The notes under the pieces were generated by a model that saw only the letters and a program-made list of their open reading frames with translations, was not told where the DNA came from and ran no database searches. From the NCBI RefSeq assembly GCF_050496765.1, contig NZ_JBNWEO010000013.1:186001-250000 (forward strand): 64,000 bases of DNA, written 5' to 3'. Positions 8,125-17,253 of the stretch are shown here, in pieces. Position numbers and translations under genes: made by a program. The stretch is from JAEVLT01 sp050496765. GTDB taxonomy: Bacteria; Bacillota; Bacilli; Bacillales; Cytobacillaceae. The stretch's first letter is position 1. Each line of letters starts with the position of its first letter.

Positions 8125-8838
8125 TTAATTTCGCAAAATTGGCCCCATTACAATCTCATCTTCTTTTTCAAGGGAAAAAACAATATTATCATTGACTAGT
8201 TGATCCTTCACACCGCCTGTAAGATTTAAAGCAGATGCTAAAACATCCTGGTCCCCAATTGCCGAGATGACAAATGGAGCGGGATACTCATTTCCATCAA
8301 CCGTAATAACTGGACCTGTGCATACTATGTACGAATTGCTTGCTAATCTTTGTCCATTTATTGCCACAGCGGCTGCTCCGGATATATATAGCTCATTGAC
8401 AACTTTAAAAACTTGATATTCATGGACAAGATAGCTGTTCACATTGTCCACTTTCGGATTGTAGGCGCCATCGCTCAGCGTCACTTTTACCCCTTTTCCT
8501 TTAACCTTTACTTGGCCAAGAAACATCCTGTATTTTTCCGCATCTTCCGCCAGATTGAAATTGACCTGGGTTTCCTTTGATAGGCTTTTTTCATTTTCGA
8601 GTACTTTCGTTTGCTTTGCCTCTAATTCTTTTTGCAGTTTGCGATTTGTTTCTTCTTGGGAAATCAGCTCATTTCGCAAGCTGATCGTTTGATTCCATTG
8701 CCGATCCGTCAAATGCTTATCATTCGACACCGTTTTTTTTTGGGTATAATGGTAGGAAAATGCTAACATATAACCCAAGAAAAGGAAGACTAATAAGAGA
8801 ATAACATGGCTACCTTTTCGCTTGGTTTTTTTCAACAT
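8125..8838 (-). CDS. ylxW: YlxW, DUF881 membrane-anchored protein
   Basis: The 237-residue protein has a basic start, one membrane segment (residues about 11-28), a long coiled coil (about 35-90) and a DUF881 domain with the AINGQRLASNSYIVCTGP segment. I chose the ATG at 8838 because GGAGGGG lies 8 bases upstream; the ATG two codons earlier is too close to it. Its first 29 bases overlap the 3' end of divIB. It is paralogous to ylxX; the role is unknown. Confidence 0.87.
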   Translation of the reverse strand: MLKKTKRKGSHVILLLVFLFLGYMLAFSYHYTQKKTVSNDKHLTDRQWNQTISLRNELISQEETNRKLQKELEAKQTKVLENEKSLSKETQVNFNLAEDAEKYRMFLGQVKVKGKGVKVTLSDGAYNPKVDNVNSYLVHEYQVFKVVNELYISGAAAVAINGQRLASNSYIVCTGPVITVDGNEYPAPFVISAIGDQDVLASALNLTGGVKDQLVNDNIVFSLEKEDEIVMGPILRN

Positions 8839-9598
8839 TTGCATTCCCCTCCGACCCAAATGCCTTGAAAAATGAACCGACTTCCAAATCAATGATCCCC
8901 TTTTTGTTTGGGTCAAGCTGACTCATAATAGACGGATAGTGCTTCATTTTATCCGCAAAGCCCCTGATCGTCGCGCTTACTTCAAAGCCATCATTCATAA
9001 ACAGCGAGATATGATCGCGATCTGTTTTATGGGGAGTATAGTGAATTTCGGAAATTGAATTTGTAATCTGTTCCGGCAATTTCTGCAGTTCGGCAACAAG
9101 TTCATTCAGTTCTGCTCCTTCCTTGAAATTCATTAGGATTGGAGCATTTACAGGTGGATTCGTTAGTTTACGAGATCCCAAGACTTTTCCATTATCCAAA
9201 ATCAGATAGTAAAACGGGTCATTCTTCAAATAGGCCACCCGCTTATGTTCCTGAATTCGAATAAAGACTGAATTCGGCCATTTCACTTGAATAGTCGCTT
9301 TTTTAATTTCCGGCAGGCTCTCCAATTTTGCTGCAACTTCCGTTTTTTTTACTTTCCACATATTCGTTTGTTGCGAAATTCCTGTCTTCCGAAGGATTTC
9401 TTCGCTTGAATAAAACTCATTGCCTGTCACGGTGATATGCTTTACGCGGCTTAAAGGTGATTGAATATAGGCAATAACGGCAATTAAGGAAAAAAATAAA
9501 CTGAGAAGGAGTATTAGTCTTCTGTTTGCTTTCTTTCGTCTTTGTTGTTTCAGTTTTGGAATCCGATCCTCAAGATCAACGATTTTACCTTGTTCCAT
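8810..9598 (-). CDS. divIB: DivIB (FtsQ-type) septal protein
   Basis: The 262-residue bitopic protein has a basic cytoplasmic head (residues 1-25), one membrane segment (about 26-46), a POTRA domain opening SRVKHITVTGNEFYS, and the FtsQ/DivIB beta domain. DivIB works with FtsL and DivIC to activate septal peptidoglycan synthesis. The ATG at 9598 follows GGAGGGG; reading to 9709 would add a sequence without a ribosome site. The C-terminal tail is short and charged. Gene order murB-divIB-ylxW is as in B. subtilis. Confidence 0.93.
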   Translation of the reverse strand: MEQGKIVDLEDRIPKLKQQRRKKANRRLILLLSLFFSLIAVIAYIQSPLSRVKHITVTGNEFYSSEEILRKTGISQQTNMWKVKKTEVAAKLESLPEIKKATIQVKWPNSVFIRIQEHKRVAYLKNDPFYYLILDNGKVLGSRKLTNPPVNAPILMNFKEGAELNELVAELQKLPEQITNSISEIHYTPHKTDRDHISLFMNDGFEVSATIRGFADKMKHYPSIMSQLDPNKKGIIDLEVGSFFKAFGSEGNANVEKNQAKR

Positions 9599-9772
9599 AC
9601 TCCCCTCCCATGTACTTTTTGGAGTATTCAATGCTTGTCCATGTAAAAAAGAATTTATCATTAAAGTCAAAACAACGGCACGAATTCTCATGCCGCCACA
9701 TAGCTTCATAACTGTTTCTTTCTAATGAAACATTATACCACATTCTTGAATATTCGTAAGCGAAATTTCCAG

Positions 9773-10681
9773 TTATTTTCGACCGATTATTTCCACTTCT
9801 GTTTCCATTTTTACATTATACAAACGATTGACCGTTTCTTTTACATAGTCGATTAATGCAAGCACATCTGATGCCGATGCATCGCCTGCGTTCACAATAA
9901 AATTCCCATGCATTTCCGAAATTTTCGCACCGCCGATTTGATAACCTTTCAAGCCTGCCGTCTCGATCAATTTTCCGGCAAACTGTGGAAGCGGATTGCG
10001 GAAAATACTGCCTGCGCAAGGAAAATTCCATGGCTGCGTTTCTTTGCGATAATCTTTATTTTTTTGCATTTCAGACACGATTTCGGCGCGATCGCCTTTT
10101 TTCAGTTGAAAGACAGCCTCAAGGACAATCCCCGGCCGCTTTTTTTGCAAAACAGAGGTTCGATAGGAAAACGCCATTTCTTCATTTGACAGCCACTCCA
10201 TCCTCCCATCAGCAAAAAGAGTATGGGCTTTTGTTAAAATTTTGCTGATATCGGAGCCGTGGGCGCCCGCATTCATATAGACGGCACCGCCGACAGAACC
10301 CGGAATTCCGCTTGCAAATTCCAGCCCCGATAAGCCTTTTTTGCTGATCAAAGTTGAAAGGCTTACAAGGGAATGGCCGCCGCCAACCGTGATTTGTTCC
10401 CCGTCGATTGCCAATTGATCCATGCCTGCACCCAATTTGATGACGACCCCTTCAATTCCGTTATCGGAAACAAGAAGGTTCGATCCTCTGCCAATCGCCC
10501 GCCATTTTACGCCATGTTTTCGGATGATTTCCATTGCCTTCTGTAAATTTTCAAATGATGACGGTTCAATGAAAAGATCAGCTGGTCCGCCAATTTTAAT
10601 AGTTGTATAGGGAGCGAGCGGCTCATTTATTTTTACTTTTCCAATATTCGCATTTTGCAATTCGTTTAACAGTTCGTTCAT
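9773..10681 (-). CDS. murB: MurB, UDP-N-acetylenolpyruvoylglucosamine reductase
   Basis: The 302-residue cytoplasmic FAD enzyme reduces UDP-GlcNAc-enolpyruvate to UDP-MurNAc using NADPH. FAD-binding motifs GRGSNLLVSDNGIEGVVIKLG and ASGIPGSVGGAVYMNAGAHG are clear. The catalytic Ser lies in CAGSIFRNP near residue 225, and a late Glu in MHGNFIVNAGDASASD and its flanks completes the site. Length and the short loop pattern fit the type IIa enzymes of Firmicutes. It sits between murG and divIB. Confidence 0.97.
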   Translation of the reverse strand: MNELLNELQNANIGKVKINEPLAPYTTIKIGGPADLFIEPSSFENLQKAMEIIRKHGVKWRAIGRGSNLLVSDNGIEGVVIKLGAGMDQLAIDGEQITVGGGHSLVSLSTLISKKGLSGLEFASGIPGSVGGAVYMNAGAHGSDISKILTKAHTLFADGRMEWLSNEEMAFSYRTSVLQKKRPGIVLEAVFQLKKGDRAEIVSEMQKNKDYRKETQPWNFPCAGSIFRNPLPQFAGKLIETAGLKGYQIGGAKISEMHGNFIVNAGDASASDVLALIDYVKETVNRLYNVKMETEVEIIGRK

Positions 10682-10745
10682 TCAGATCCTCCTACTCTTT
10701 CTAAAAACGGAGCTATTCTATTTTATGCAGTGAACTAAATATGGG

Positions 10746-11849
10746 CTACTGCTGTTTTTTGCCGGCAAGCTGTTGCATTAAACGAAACAGCCGCTCGGCT
10801 GAGTCGGGTACGCCCAATTTCAGCGCCTTATCTTTCATCTGCTTTTGCTTTTCTTTGTCAAGCAAAATAGCATCAATGGAGGTGACAAGGCTTTTAGCGG
10901 TCAGATCTTTTTCCAAAAGCAATACGGCTGCACCGCGCTCGCTAAGTGAGCGGGCATTTTTCTCCTGATGGTTGTTGGTCACATACGGACTCGGGATTAA
11001 AATGCTTGGAACACCGAGTGATGTCAGTTCTGCAATCGTTGTCGCTCCAGCTCTGGAAACAACAAGATTTGCTCCGGCCAGAACTTCCGGCATGTTGTGG
11101 ATAAATGGTTTGATCACGACATTTCCAGGATTGCCGATCAAATCGGCTTCCTTTTTTACCGCTTCAAAATGGACATCGCCTGTTACGTATAAAACTTGAT
11201 AGGGCTTATTTGCAAAATCGGCAAACGACTTGACAACAGCCTCGTTAATCGGCCTTGCACCCCGGCTGCCGCCAAAAATCAGCACGGTTGGCAATGTGGT
11301 GCTAAGCCCGGCAGACAACCGCCCGCGAATCCCATCCTTACCAGTGACCTCTGATGCACGCGGATTGCCGGTGAAGACAACCTTGGAACTTGGAAAATAT
11401 TCTTTCGCTTCATCAAAGCAAATCGCGATTTTATCCACGTAGCGGCTTAAAAATTTATTGGTTAAGCCGGGAACACTGTTCTGTTCATGAATAATCGTCG
11501 GAATCCGTCTTTTGCTCGCAGCATACACAACCGGTCCGCAAACATATCCGCCTGTTCCAATGACAATATCAGGCTTGAACTCCTTTAAAATTCGCGAGCT
11601 GTCTCTTGTTCCCTTTAAAAACCGATAGATCGTTTTTATATTTTCAAAAGAAAGCTTCCGCTTAAATCCCGTTATATGAATGGAACGAAATGGGATGTTT
11701 TCCCGCGGAACGATTTGGCTTTCCAATCCTTTATTTGTTCCTATGTATAAAAACTCGGCATCGTTTGTTTTTTCCTGTATTTCTCTTACAAGGGCAAGTG
11801 CCGGATAAATATGGCCACCGGTTCCACCACCGCTTATTACGATTTTCAT
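10746..11849 (-). CDS. murG: MurG, lipid II synthase (GlcNAc transferase)
   Basis: The 367-residue GT28 glycosyltransferase adds GlcNAc to lipid I at the inner membrane face. The N-terminal SGGGTGGHIYPALAL loop and the C-terminal SRAGATTIAELTSLGVPSIL donor-site motif are intact, as is HEQNSVPG. It follows spoVE after a terminator-like hairpin (11984-12002) and a 156-base gap, so it may have separate expression control from spoVE. murB follows 64 bases later. Confidence 0.97.
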   Translation of the reverse strand: MKIVISGGGTGGHIYPALALVREIQEKTNDAEFLYIGTNKGLESQIVPRENIPFRSIHITGFKRKLSFENIKTIYRFLKGTRDSSRILKEFKPDIVIGTGGYVCGPVVYAASKRRIPTIIHEQNSVPGLTNKFLSRYVDKIAICFDEAKEYFPSSKVVFTGNPRASEVTGKDGIRGRLSAGLSTTLPTVLIFGGSRGARPINEAVVKSFADFANKPYQVLYVTGDVHFEAVKKEADLIGNPGNVVIKPFIHNMPEVLAGANLVVSRAGATTIAELTSLGVPSILIPSPYVTNNHQEKNARSLSERGAAVLLLEKDLTAKSLVTSIDAILLDKEKQKQMKDKALKLGVPDSAERLFRLMQQLAGKKQQ

Positions 11850-11974
11850 TTCTCCACCCCATTAAATCAAATAATTGTGGTTACTGGCTATTGCCGGATG
11901 ATTACGACTTTACTCATTCTACTATAACGCTTCAATTAAAATCGGCAATGAAATCAGATTGTTAAAAACTTGTA

Positions 11975-12002
11975 ATAAAAAGAACCCTGCAAGGAACAGG
12001 GT
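11975..12002 (-). terminator. Terminator-like hairpin between spoVE and murG
   Basis: On the minus strand ACCCTG pairs with CAGGGT (11984-11989 with 11997-12002), followed by TTCTTTTTATT. It lies four bases after the spoVE stop and could reduce read-through into murG. Confidence 0.65.
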
Positions 12003-12005
12003 GTG

Positions 12006-13106
12006 TTAATATCTGGAATAGCGGCTGATGTTCAATAGAACGCCAATCGCCATTAGCATGAGCGTTAAGGAGGATCCGCCATAGCTTAAAAACGGCAGCG
12101 TAATGCCGGTAACGGGCATTAATCCAGTGACAACGCCGATATTGATCATAACTTGGATTGCAACCATGGCAACAATGCCCACCGCAAGGAAACTTCCGTA
12201 CAAATCCGGTGCTCCAAGCGCAATGCGAATACCTCTCCACAACAATAGCGCAAATAGCAACAGCACGAACGATCCGCCAATAAAGCCCAATTCTTCTGAA
12301 AGGATGGCAAATATAAAGTCTGTCTGCGGTTCAGGAAGGTAGAAAAATTTCTGGCGGCTTTCACCTAAACCAAGTCCAAACAATCCACCTGGTCCAATCG
12401 CATAAAGCGACTGGATAATTTGAAACCCGCTTCCGAGCGGATCTGACCACGGATCCAAAAACGATGTGATCCGTTTCATTCGATACGGCGCTGAAATAAT
12501 CAGCCCTACAAAACCGGCAATTCCCAGCAGACCGAGGATCACAAAATGGCGCACCCGCGCTCCGGCAACGAAGATCATAACAATACACGTTCCAATCATC
12601 ACTGTGCCCGTCCCCAAATCAGGCTGCAGCATAATCATGGCGAATGCTGCAAACGCTAAGGCTAATGAGGGCAATAACCCTTTGCGAAAAGAAGTAATAA
12701 ATTTTTGCCGTTCTGACAAATATTTTGCCAAAAACGCAATCATCGCCAACTTCATAAACTCAGAAGGCTGAATTGAAAACGCGCCTACGCCAATCCAGCT
12801 TCGTGAACCATTGCGGACATTTCCAATCCCCGGGATTAGGACGAGTACAAGGAGAACAAAGCAAACAAGTAAAATCGTCTTTGCCCACGTCCGCCATGTC
12901 CAGTAATTGACATTCATGATAAAAAACATTGCCATGATGCCAATTCCAGCAAACAGCATTTGCCGTTTTACAAAGAAAAAGGCATCTTGAAATTTAAATT
13001 CCGCCCAAACTGCACTTGCGCTGTATACCATAACTAGCCCAACGGTCAACAGCATAAATGTTACAATTAATAATATGAAATCGGGAGTTGTTTTCTTTGT
13101 CGGCAC
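12006..13106 (-). CDS. spoVE: SpoVE, sporulation SEDS glycosyltransferase
   Basis: The 366-residue polytopic SEDS (RodA/FtsW/SpoVE) protein polymerises spore cortex glycan strands from lipid II together with SpoVD. About ten membrane segments are seen, with the family motifs SRSWIGVGAFSIQPSEFMKL, the catalytic-Asp loop region PEPQTDFIFAILSEELGFIGG and the C-terminal TGITLPFLSYGGSS. Position between murD and murG identifies it as SpoVE; the paralogue FtsW is at 52202-53404. The start is GTG, 6 bases after GAGGTG. Confidence 0.94.
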   Translation of the reverse strand: MPTKKTTPDFILLIVTFMLLTVGLVMVYSASAVWAEFKFQDAFFFVKRQMLFAGIGIMAMFFIMNVNYWTWRTWAKTILLVCFVLLVLVLIPGIGNVRNGSRSWIGVGAFSIQPSEFMKLAMIAFLAKYLSERQKFITSFRKGLLPSLALAFAAFAMIMLQPDLGTGTVMIGTCIVMIFVAGARVRHFVILGLLGIAGFVGLIISAPYRMKRITSFLDPWSDPLGSGFQIIQSLYAIGPGGLFGLGLGESRQKFFYLPEPQTDFIFAILSEELGFIGGSFVLLLFALLLWRGIRIALGAPDLYGSFLAVGIVAMVAIQVMINIGVVTGLMPVTGITLPFLSYGGSSLTLMLMAIGVLLNISRYSRY

Positions 13107-13181
13107 TCTTCACACCTCGGACGCAAGTATTGGGACCTGCAGCTGTGCTGTCAAAAAAAACGTGCTGGCATAGACAAGCCC

Positions 13182-14534
13182 TTACTTAAGCTTATGCACC
13201 GCTTCGATAAAAATGTCTCCCCTTACCTCAAAAGTTTTGTATTGATCCCAGCTTGCGCAAGCTGGCGACAGTAAAATCACATCGCCCGCATTTGAGAGTT
13301 TAAACGCCTCGGGTACGGCTTTTTCAACATTATCGACACGCTCGATTCTTTTTATTCCGGCCTCTTTAGCGACACGTTCAATTTTTCCGGCCGTTTGCCC
13401 AAACGTGATCACTGCTTTCACATTTTTCAAATAAGGAATCAGTTCATCGAATTCATTGCCGCGGTCAAGCCCGCCGGCAAGCAATACAATCGGCTGTTCA
13501 AAAGCAGCCAGTGCATTTACCGTTGCTAAACTATTTGTTGCCTTTGAGTCATTATAAAATTTCCTTCCGGCTACTTCAGCAACATATTGCAACCGATGCT
13601 TTACACCTGTAAAGGTCTTGAGGACGGTTTGAATCGCTGAATTTTCAACACCTGAGAGCTTGGCTGCCGCTGTTGCAGATAAAACATTTTCCAGGTTATG
13701 GGCACCTGGAAGGGCAATCTCAGCCACCTCCATCACTTGTTCGCCATTAAAACAAATCCAGCCATCCTCTACATAGGCGCCATGCTGAAGAACGGATTTT
13801 GTCGAAAACGGAACGATTGTTGCTTGCGATTGGCGGGCAATTTCCATCACATCTTCCTGCTCAACATTCACAATCAAAAACTCAGCAGGCGTTTGATTTT
13901 TCGTTATATTGGCTTTTGCGTTTATGTATTCGCGTTTTGTTCCGTGATAATCCAAATGGGCATCATAAATATTCGTTATAATAGCAATTTTGGGATTAAA
14001 CGTATCAATCCCCATTAACTGGAACGATGATAATTCAATAACAATGGTGTTTTCAGCTGTAGCTTTTTGGGCAACACCTGAAGCAACAGTCCCGATATTT
14101 CCTGCAATAAGCGGTTGTTTTTCACCACTCTTCAGCATTTCATAAACCAGTGTAGTGGTTGTTGTTTTCCCATTTGTTCCAGTGATGCCGATAAATGGAG
14201 CTTCGGAAATTTGGTAGGCCAGCTCCACTTCTGTAATAACCGGAATTCCTTTTTTTAGTGCCCCCTGAATCATCGGATTGGAATACGGGATTCCCGGATT
14301 TTTAACGATCAACTCAAATCCCTCATCAAGTAATTCAATTGGATGGCTTCCACAAATCACTTTTATTCCCTGTTCAAGCAGCCCTTGGGCCTCCGGATTT
14401 TCCGACAATGGTTTTTTATCATTCACCGTGACAAATGCGCCAAGTTTGTGAAGAAGCGAAGATGCCGTTACCCCACTTTTGGCCAAACCGAGGACAAGAA
14501 TTTTTTTATACTGATACGTTTCAATCTGCTTCAC
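13182..14534 (-). CDS. murD: MurD, UDP-MurNAc-L-Ala:D-Glu ligase
   Basis: The 450-residue Mur ligase adds D-glutamate to UDP-MurNAc-L-Ala. The ATP loop GITGTNGKTTTTTL near residue 113, the central-domain Lys-bearing region, and NDSKATNSLATVNALAAF with the C-terminal-domain LSPACASWDQYKTFE are conserved. The start is GTG at 14534, directly abutting the mraY TAA stop, so translation is probably coupled. It is followed by spoVE. Confidence 0.97.
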   Translation of the reverse strand: MKQIETYQYKKILVLGLAKSGVTASSLLHKLGAFVTVNDKKPLSENPEAQGLLEQGIKVICGSHPIELLDEGFELIVKNPGIPYSNPMIQGALKKGIPVITEVELAYQISEAPFIGITGTNGKTTTTTLVYEMLKSGEKQPLIAGNIGTVASGVAQKATAENTIVIELSSFQLMGIDTFNPKIAIITNIYDAHLDYHGTKREYINAKANITKNQTPAEFLIVNVEQEDVMEIARQSQATIVPFSTKSVLQHGAYVEDGWICFNGEQVMEVAEIALPGAHNLENVLSATAAAKLSGVENSAIQTVLKTFTGVKHRLQYVAEVAGRKFYNDSKATNSLATVNALAAFEQPIVLLAGGLDRGNEFDELIPYLKNVKAVITFGQTAGKIERVAKEAGIKRIERVDNVEKAVPEAFKLSNAGDVILLSPACASWDQYKTFEVRGDIFIEAVHKLK

Positions 14535-15509
14535 TTACAACCACACCTCGATATAAATTCCTAAAATGGCAAATAAAAGTCCAACACTCCAAAACGTTAC
14601 GACCACTCTCCATTCAGACCAGCCTGAAAGCTCGTAATGATGATGGAGTGGACTCATCCGAAAAATCCGCTTCCCAGTTGTCTTAAATGAAATCACTTGA
14701 AGAATAACTGAAAGGGTTTCAATCACAAAAACTCCGCCAATGATGATGAGCAAAAGTTCAAGCTTGGTTAAAATCGCAACAGCAGCGATAGCGCCGCCAA
14801 GCGCCAATGAACCGGTATCCCCCATAAACACTTTCGCCGGATGAGCATTAAAAACAAGGAACCCCAAGACGGCACCAACGACGGCTACCGAAAAAATGGC
14901 AATTTCAAATTGAGATTGGTTCCATGCTAACACGGCATAGGCGCCAAAAGCAATGGCAGCAGTACCTGACACTAAACCGTCAAGGCCATCCGTCAAATTA
15001 ACTGCATTTGAAAACCCAACGAGCCAAAAAATAATAAACAGAACAAACATCCAGCCCAAATTTAGCGTATAGTCACCAAATGGGAGACGAATATCTGTTG
15101 TGAAACCACTTTGTTTATAAAGCAAATAAAAAATGACCGAAACAATGATTTGACCTAATAGCTTCTGCTTTGAAGTCAAACCTAAATTCCGTTTCAGCAC
15201 CACTTTAATAAAATCATCCAGAAAGCCAAGCAGGCCAAAACCAAAGGTAACGATGAGCAAAAGCCATGTTTTAACGGTCGGTTCTGCAAATTTTCCTGTC
15301 ATCACAAAGGTCGTGATCACGATTGAAAACAAAATCATTACCCCGCCCATTGTTGGTGTCCCAGATTTTTTCTGATGGGATTTCGGTCCTTCTTCCCGAA
15401 TGCTTTGTCCAAATTTCAGCCTTCTTAAGAAGGGAATAAAAATAGGAGAAAGCAGAACAGTAATCAGGAACCCCATTAAAATGGTGAAAAAAATAACTTG
15501 CTCCAGCAT
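14535..15509 (-). CDS. mraY: MraY, phospho-MurNAc-pentapeptide translocase
   Basis: The 324-residue protein with ten predicted membrane segments transfers phospho-MurNAc-pentapeptide to undecaprenyl phosphate, making lipid I. Diagnostic motifs are GGVMILFS, FLDDFIKVVLKRNLGL (metal-binding Asp pair), NAVNLTDGLDGLVSG and MSPLHHHYELSGWSE with the catalytic His triad. The ATG at 15509 gives the same length as B. subtilis MraY; an in-frame upstream start overlaps its GGGGG ribosome site. Confidence 0.97.
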   Translation of the reverse strand: MLEQVIFFTILMGFLITVLLSPIFIPFLRRLKFGQSIREEGPKSHQKKSGTPTMGGVMILFSIVITTFVMTGKFAEPTVKTWLLLIVTFGFGLLGFLDDFIKVVLKRNLGLTSKQKLLGQIIVSVIFYLLYKQSGFTTDIRLPFGDYTLNLGWMFVLFIIFWLVGFSNAVNLTDGLDGLVSGTAAIAFGAYAVLAWNQSQFEIAIFSVAVVGAVLGFLVFNAHPAKVFMGDTGSLALGGAIAAVAILTKLELLLIIIGGVFVIETLSVILQVISFKTTGKRIFRMSPLHHHYELSGWSEWRVVVTFWSVGLLFAILGIYIEVWL

Positions 15510-15640
15510 TCTATTCCCCCCTTTCACATTCTTTTTTTGACATCACAGCTATATCATATGTTTGGTTTCTTGTCTTAAGAAGTTTTTTATTTAAAATATC
15601 CATTTTTCACTCAATTGTCTCCATTTTTTATAAAATCTGT

Positions 15641-17101
15641 TCATTTTGCTTCGATCGCTTTTTTGGCAACAAGACGATCATCAAAGTCATACACATTGCT
15701 GCCGATAATTTGATACGTTTCATGGCCTTTGCCGGCTATTAAAAGAACGTCCCCGCTTTCTGCATCGTTGATGGCAGCAGTAATCGCTTCTTTACGGTCA
15801 GGAATTACTCGATAGCTTTCTCCCTTAACGCCTTCTTCCATATCCTTTAAAATTGCCAGCGGATCTTCACTCCTTGGATTATCTGAAGTAAAGATCGGAT
15901 CTGTTGCATAGTTACAAGCAATTTGTGCCATAACCGGGCGTTTTGTCCGATCACGGTCGCCGCCGCAGCCAACGACAACAAAAATCCTTTTTCGGGCAAA
16001 CTGCTGGATGGTCTTTAATACATTTTCAAGGCTGTCAGGCGTATGGGCATAATCGACAATAACGGTAAAATCCTGACCGGCATTGACCAATTCAAACCGG
16101 CCGGCAACCCCATCAATTTCTTCGAGCGAACGAATAATGTCTGAAATCGGTATGCCGCTGACTAAGGCCGCTGCCGTACTTGCAAGAACATTATAAACGC
16201 TGAATTTACCGATCAGTTTGATGGCAATCGGATGTTTCCCTGTTGGCAAAACAAGCTGGAAGGATGTACCGGCAGCTGTCATTTGAATATTTTTTGCCAT
16301 AATATCCGCTGCCATGTCAATCCCGTACGTTACGACATGAGCGGCGGTAGATTTTTCGTACAGTTCGGATGCCTGATCATCAGCATTTAAAATCGCAAAC
16401 TTTGGATGCTCTTTTTCATATGTATTTCCAAGCTGAGAAAATAACAAACTCTTGGCCCGTTTGTAATCTTCCATCGTATGATGATAATCAAGATGGTCCT
16501 GAGTCAGATTTGTAAAAACGGCAATGTCATAATCACAGCCATGAACCCTGCCCATATCCAATGCATGTGACGAAACTTCCATTACAGCGGACTCCACCCC
16601 AGCGTCTACCATTTGTTTAAACGTTTTTTGCAATGTTAGGCTCTCCGGAGTTGTATTTTTGGTTTCTAGCTTTTGATCACCGATTTTCGTATACATTGTA
16701 CCGATTAACCCTGTTTTTTTCCCGGCATCGGCAAGAATTTTTTCGATTAAGTGACTTGTCGTTGTTTTACCGTTTGTACCGGTAATTCCGATTAGTTGGA
16801 GCTTCTTCGTTGGCTGGCCATAAAAAGCATCGGCAAGAACCGCCATTGCCCGGCTCGTGTTTTTTACAACAATGACCGGTACGTCCAAATTAAGCGGACG
16901 TTCGGCTATTACCGCACAGGCTCCATTGTCCACAGCTGATTGAGCAAAGTCATGTCCATCAACTGTATATCCTTTAATACAAATAAATAGGCTCCCTTTT
17001 TGCACTTTTCGATTATCATTCTCAATTGATTGAATCTCCGGATTCGCTCCCGTAAACGGAGCGAGCGGGTGCAAATGCGAAAGCAGTTGCGCAAGCTTCA
17101 T
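15641..17101 (-). CDS. murE: MurE, UDP-MurNAc-L-Ala-D-Glu:meso-DAP ligase
   Basis: The 486-residue Mur ligase adds the third stem residue. The ATP motif GITGTNGKTTTSHL and the motif DNPRSEDP, which marks meso-diaminopimelate specificity, show a DAP-type wall. The ATG at 17101 matches the family N-terminus (MKLAQLL); a TTG three codons earlier is too near the GAGAGGA site. A terminator-like hairpin separates it from spoVD upstream, and mraY follows after 131 bases. Confidence 0.97.
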   Translation of the reverse strand: MKLAQLLSHLHPLAPFTGANPEIQSIENDNRKVQKGSLFICIKGYTVDGHDFAQSAVDNGACAVIAERPLNLDVPVIVVKNTSRAMAVLADAFYGQPTKKLQLIGITGTNGKTTTSHLIEKILADAGKKTGLIGTMYTKIGDQKLETKNTTPESLTLQKTFKQMVDAGVESAVMEVSSHALDMGRVHGCDYDIAVFTNLTQDHLDYHHTMEDYKRAKSLLFSQLGNTYEKEHPKFAILNADDQASELYEKSTAAHVVTYGIDMAADIMAKNIQMTAAGTSFQLVLPTGKHPIAIKLIGKFSVYNVLASTAAALVSGIPISDIIRSLEEIDGVAGRFELVNAGQDFTVIVDYAHTPDSLENVLKTIQQFARKRIFVVVGCGGDRDRTKRPVMAQIACNYATDPIFTSDNPRSEDPLAILKDMEEGVKGESYRVIPDRKEAITAAINDAESGDVLLIAGKGHETYQIIGSNVYDFDDRLVAKKAIEAK

Positions 17102-17212
17102 ATTTCTCAAATCCTCTCATTGCATCACAGTGTTCATAAAAGAATGTCCTTAAAATTCCCTTCTTATTTTACATGAAATGCGTTTATTTTTCTATTTTGT
17201 TTAAAAATAAAC

Positions 17213-17242
17213 TTAGGCGGTGAAAGTAGTCCACCGCCTTTA
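17213..17242 (-). terminator. Terminator-like hairpin between spoVD and murE
   Basis: AGGCGGTG (17215-17222) pairs with CACCGCCT (17232-17239). On the minus strand the stem is followed by AAGTTTATTTTT. It could partly insulate sporulation-induced spoVD from murE. Confidence 0.7.
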
Positions 17243-17253
17243 GTTCTTTTACT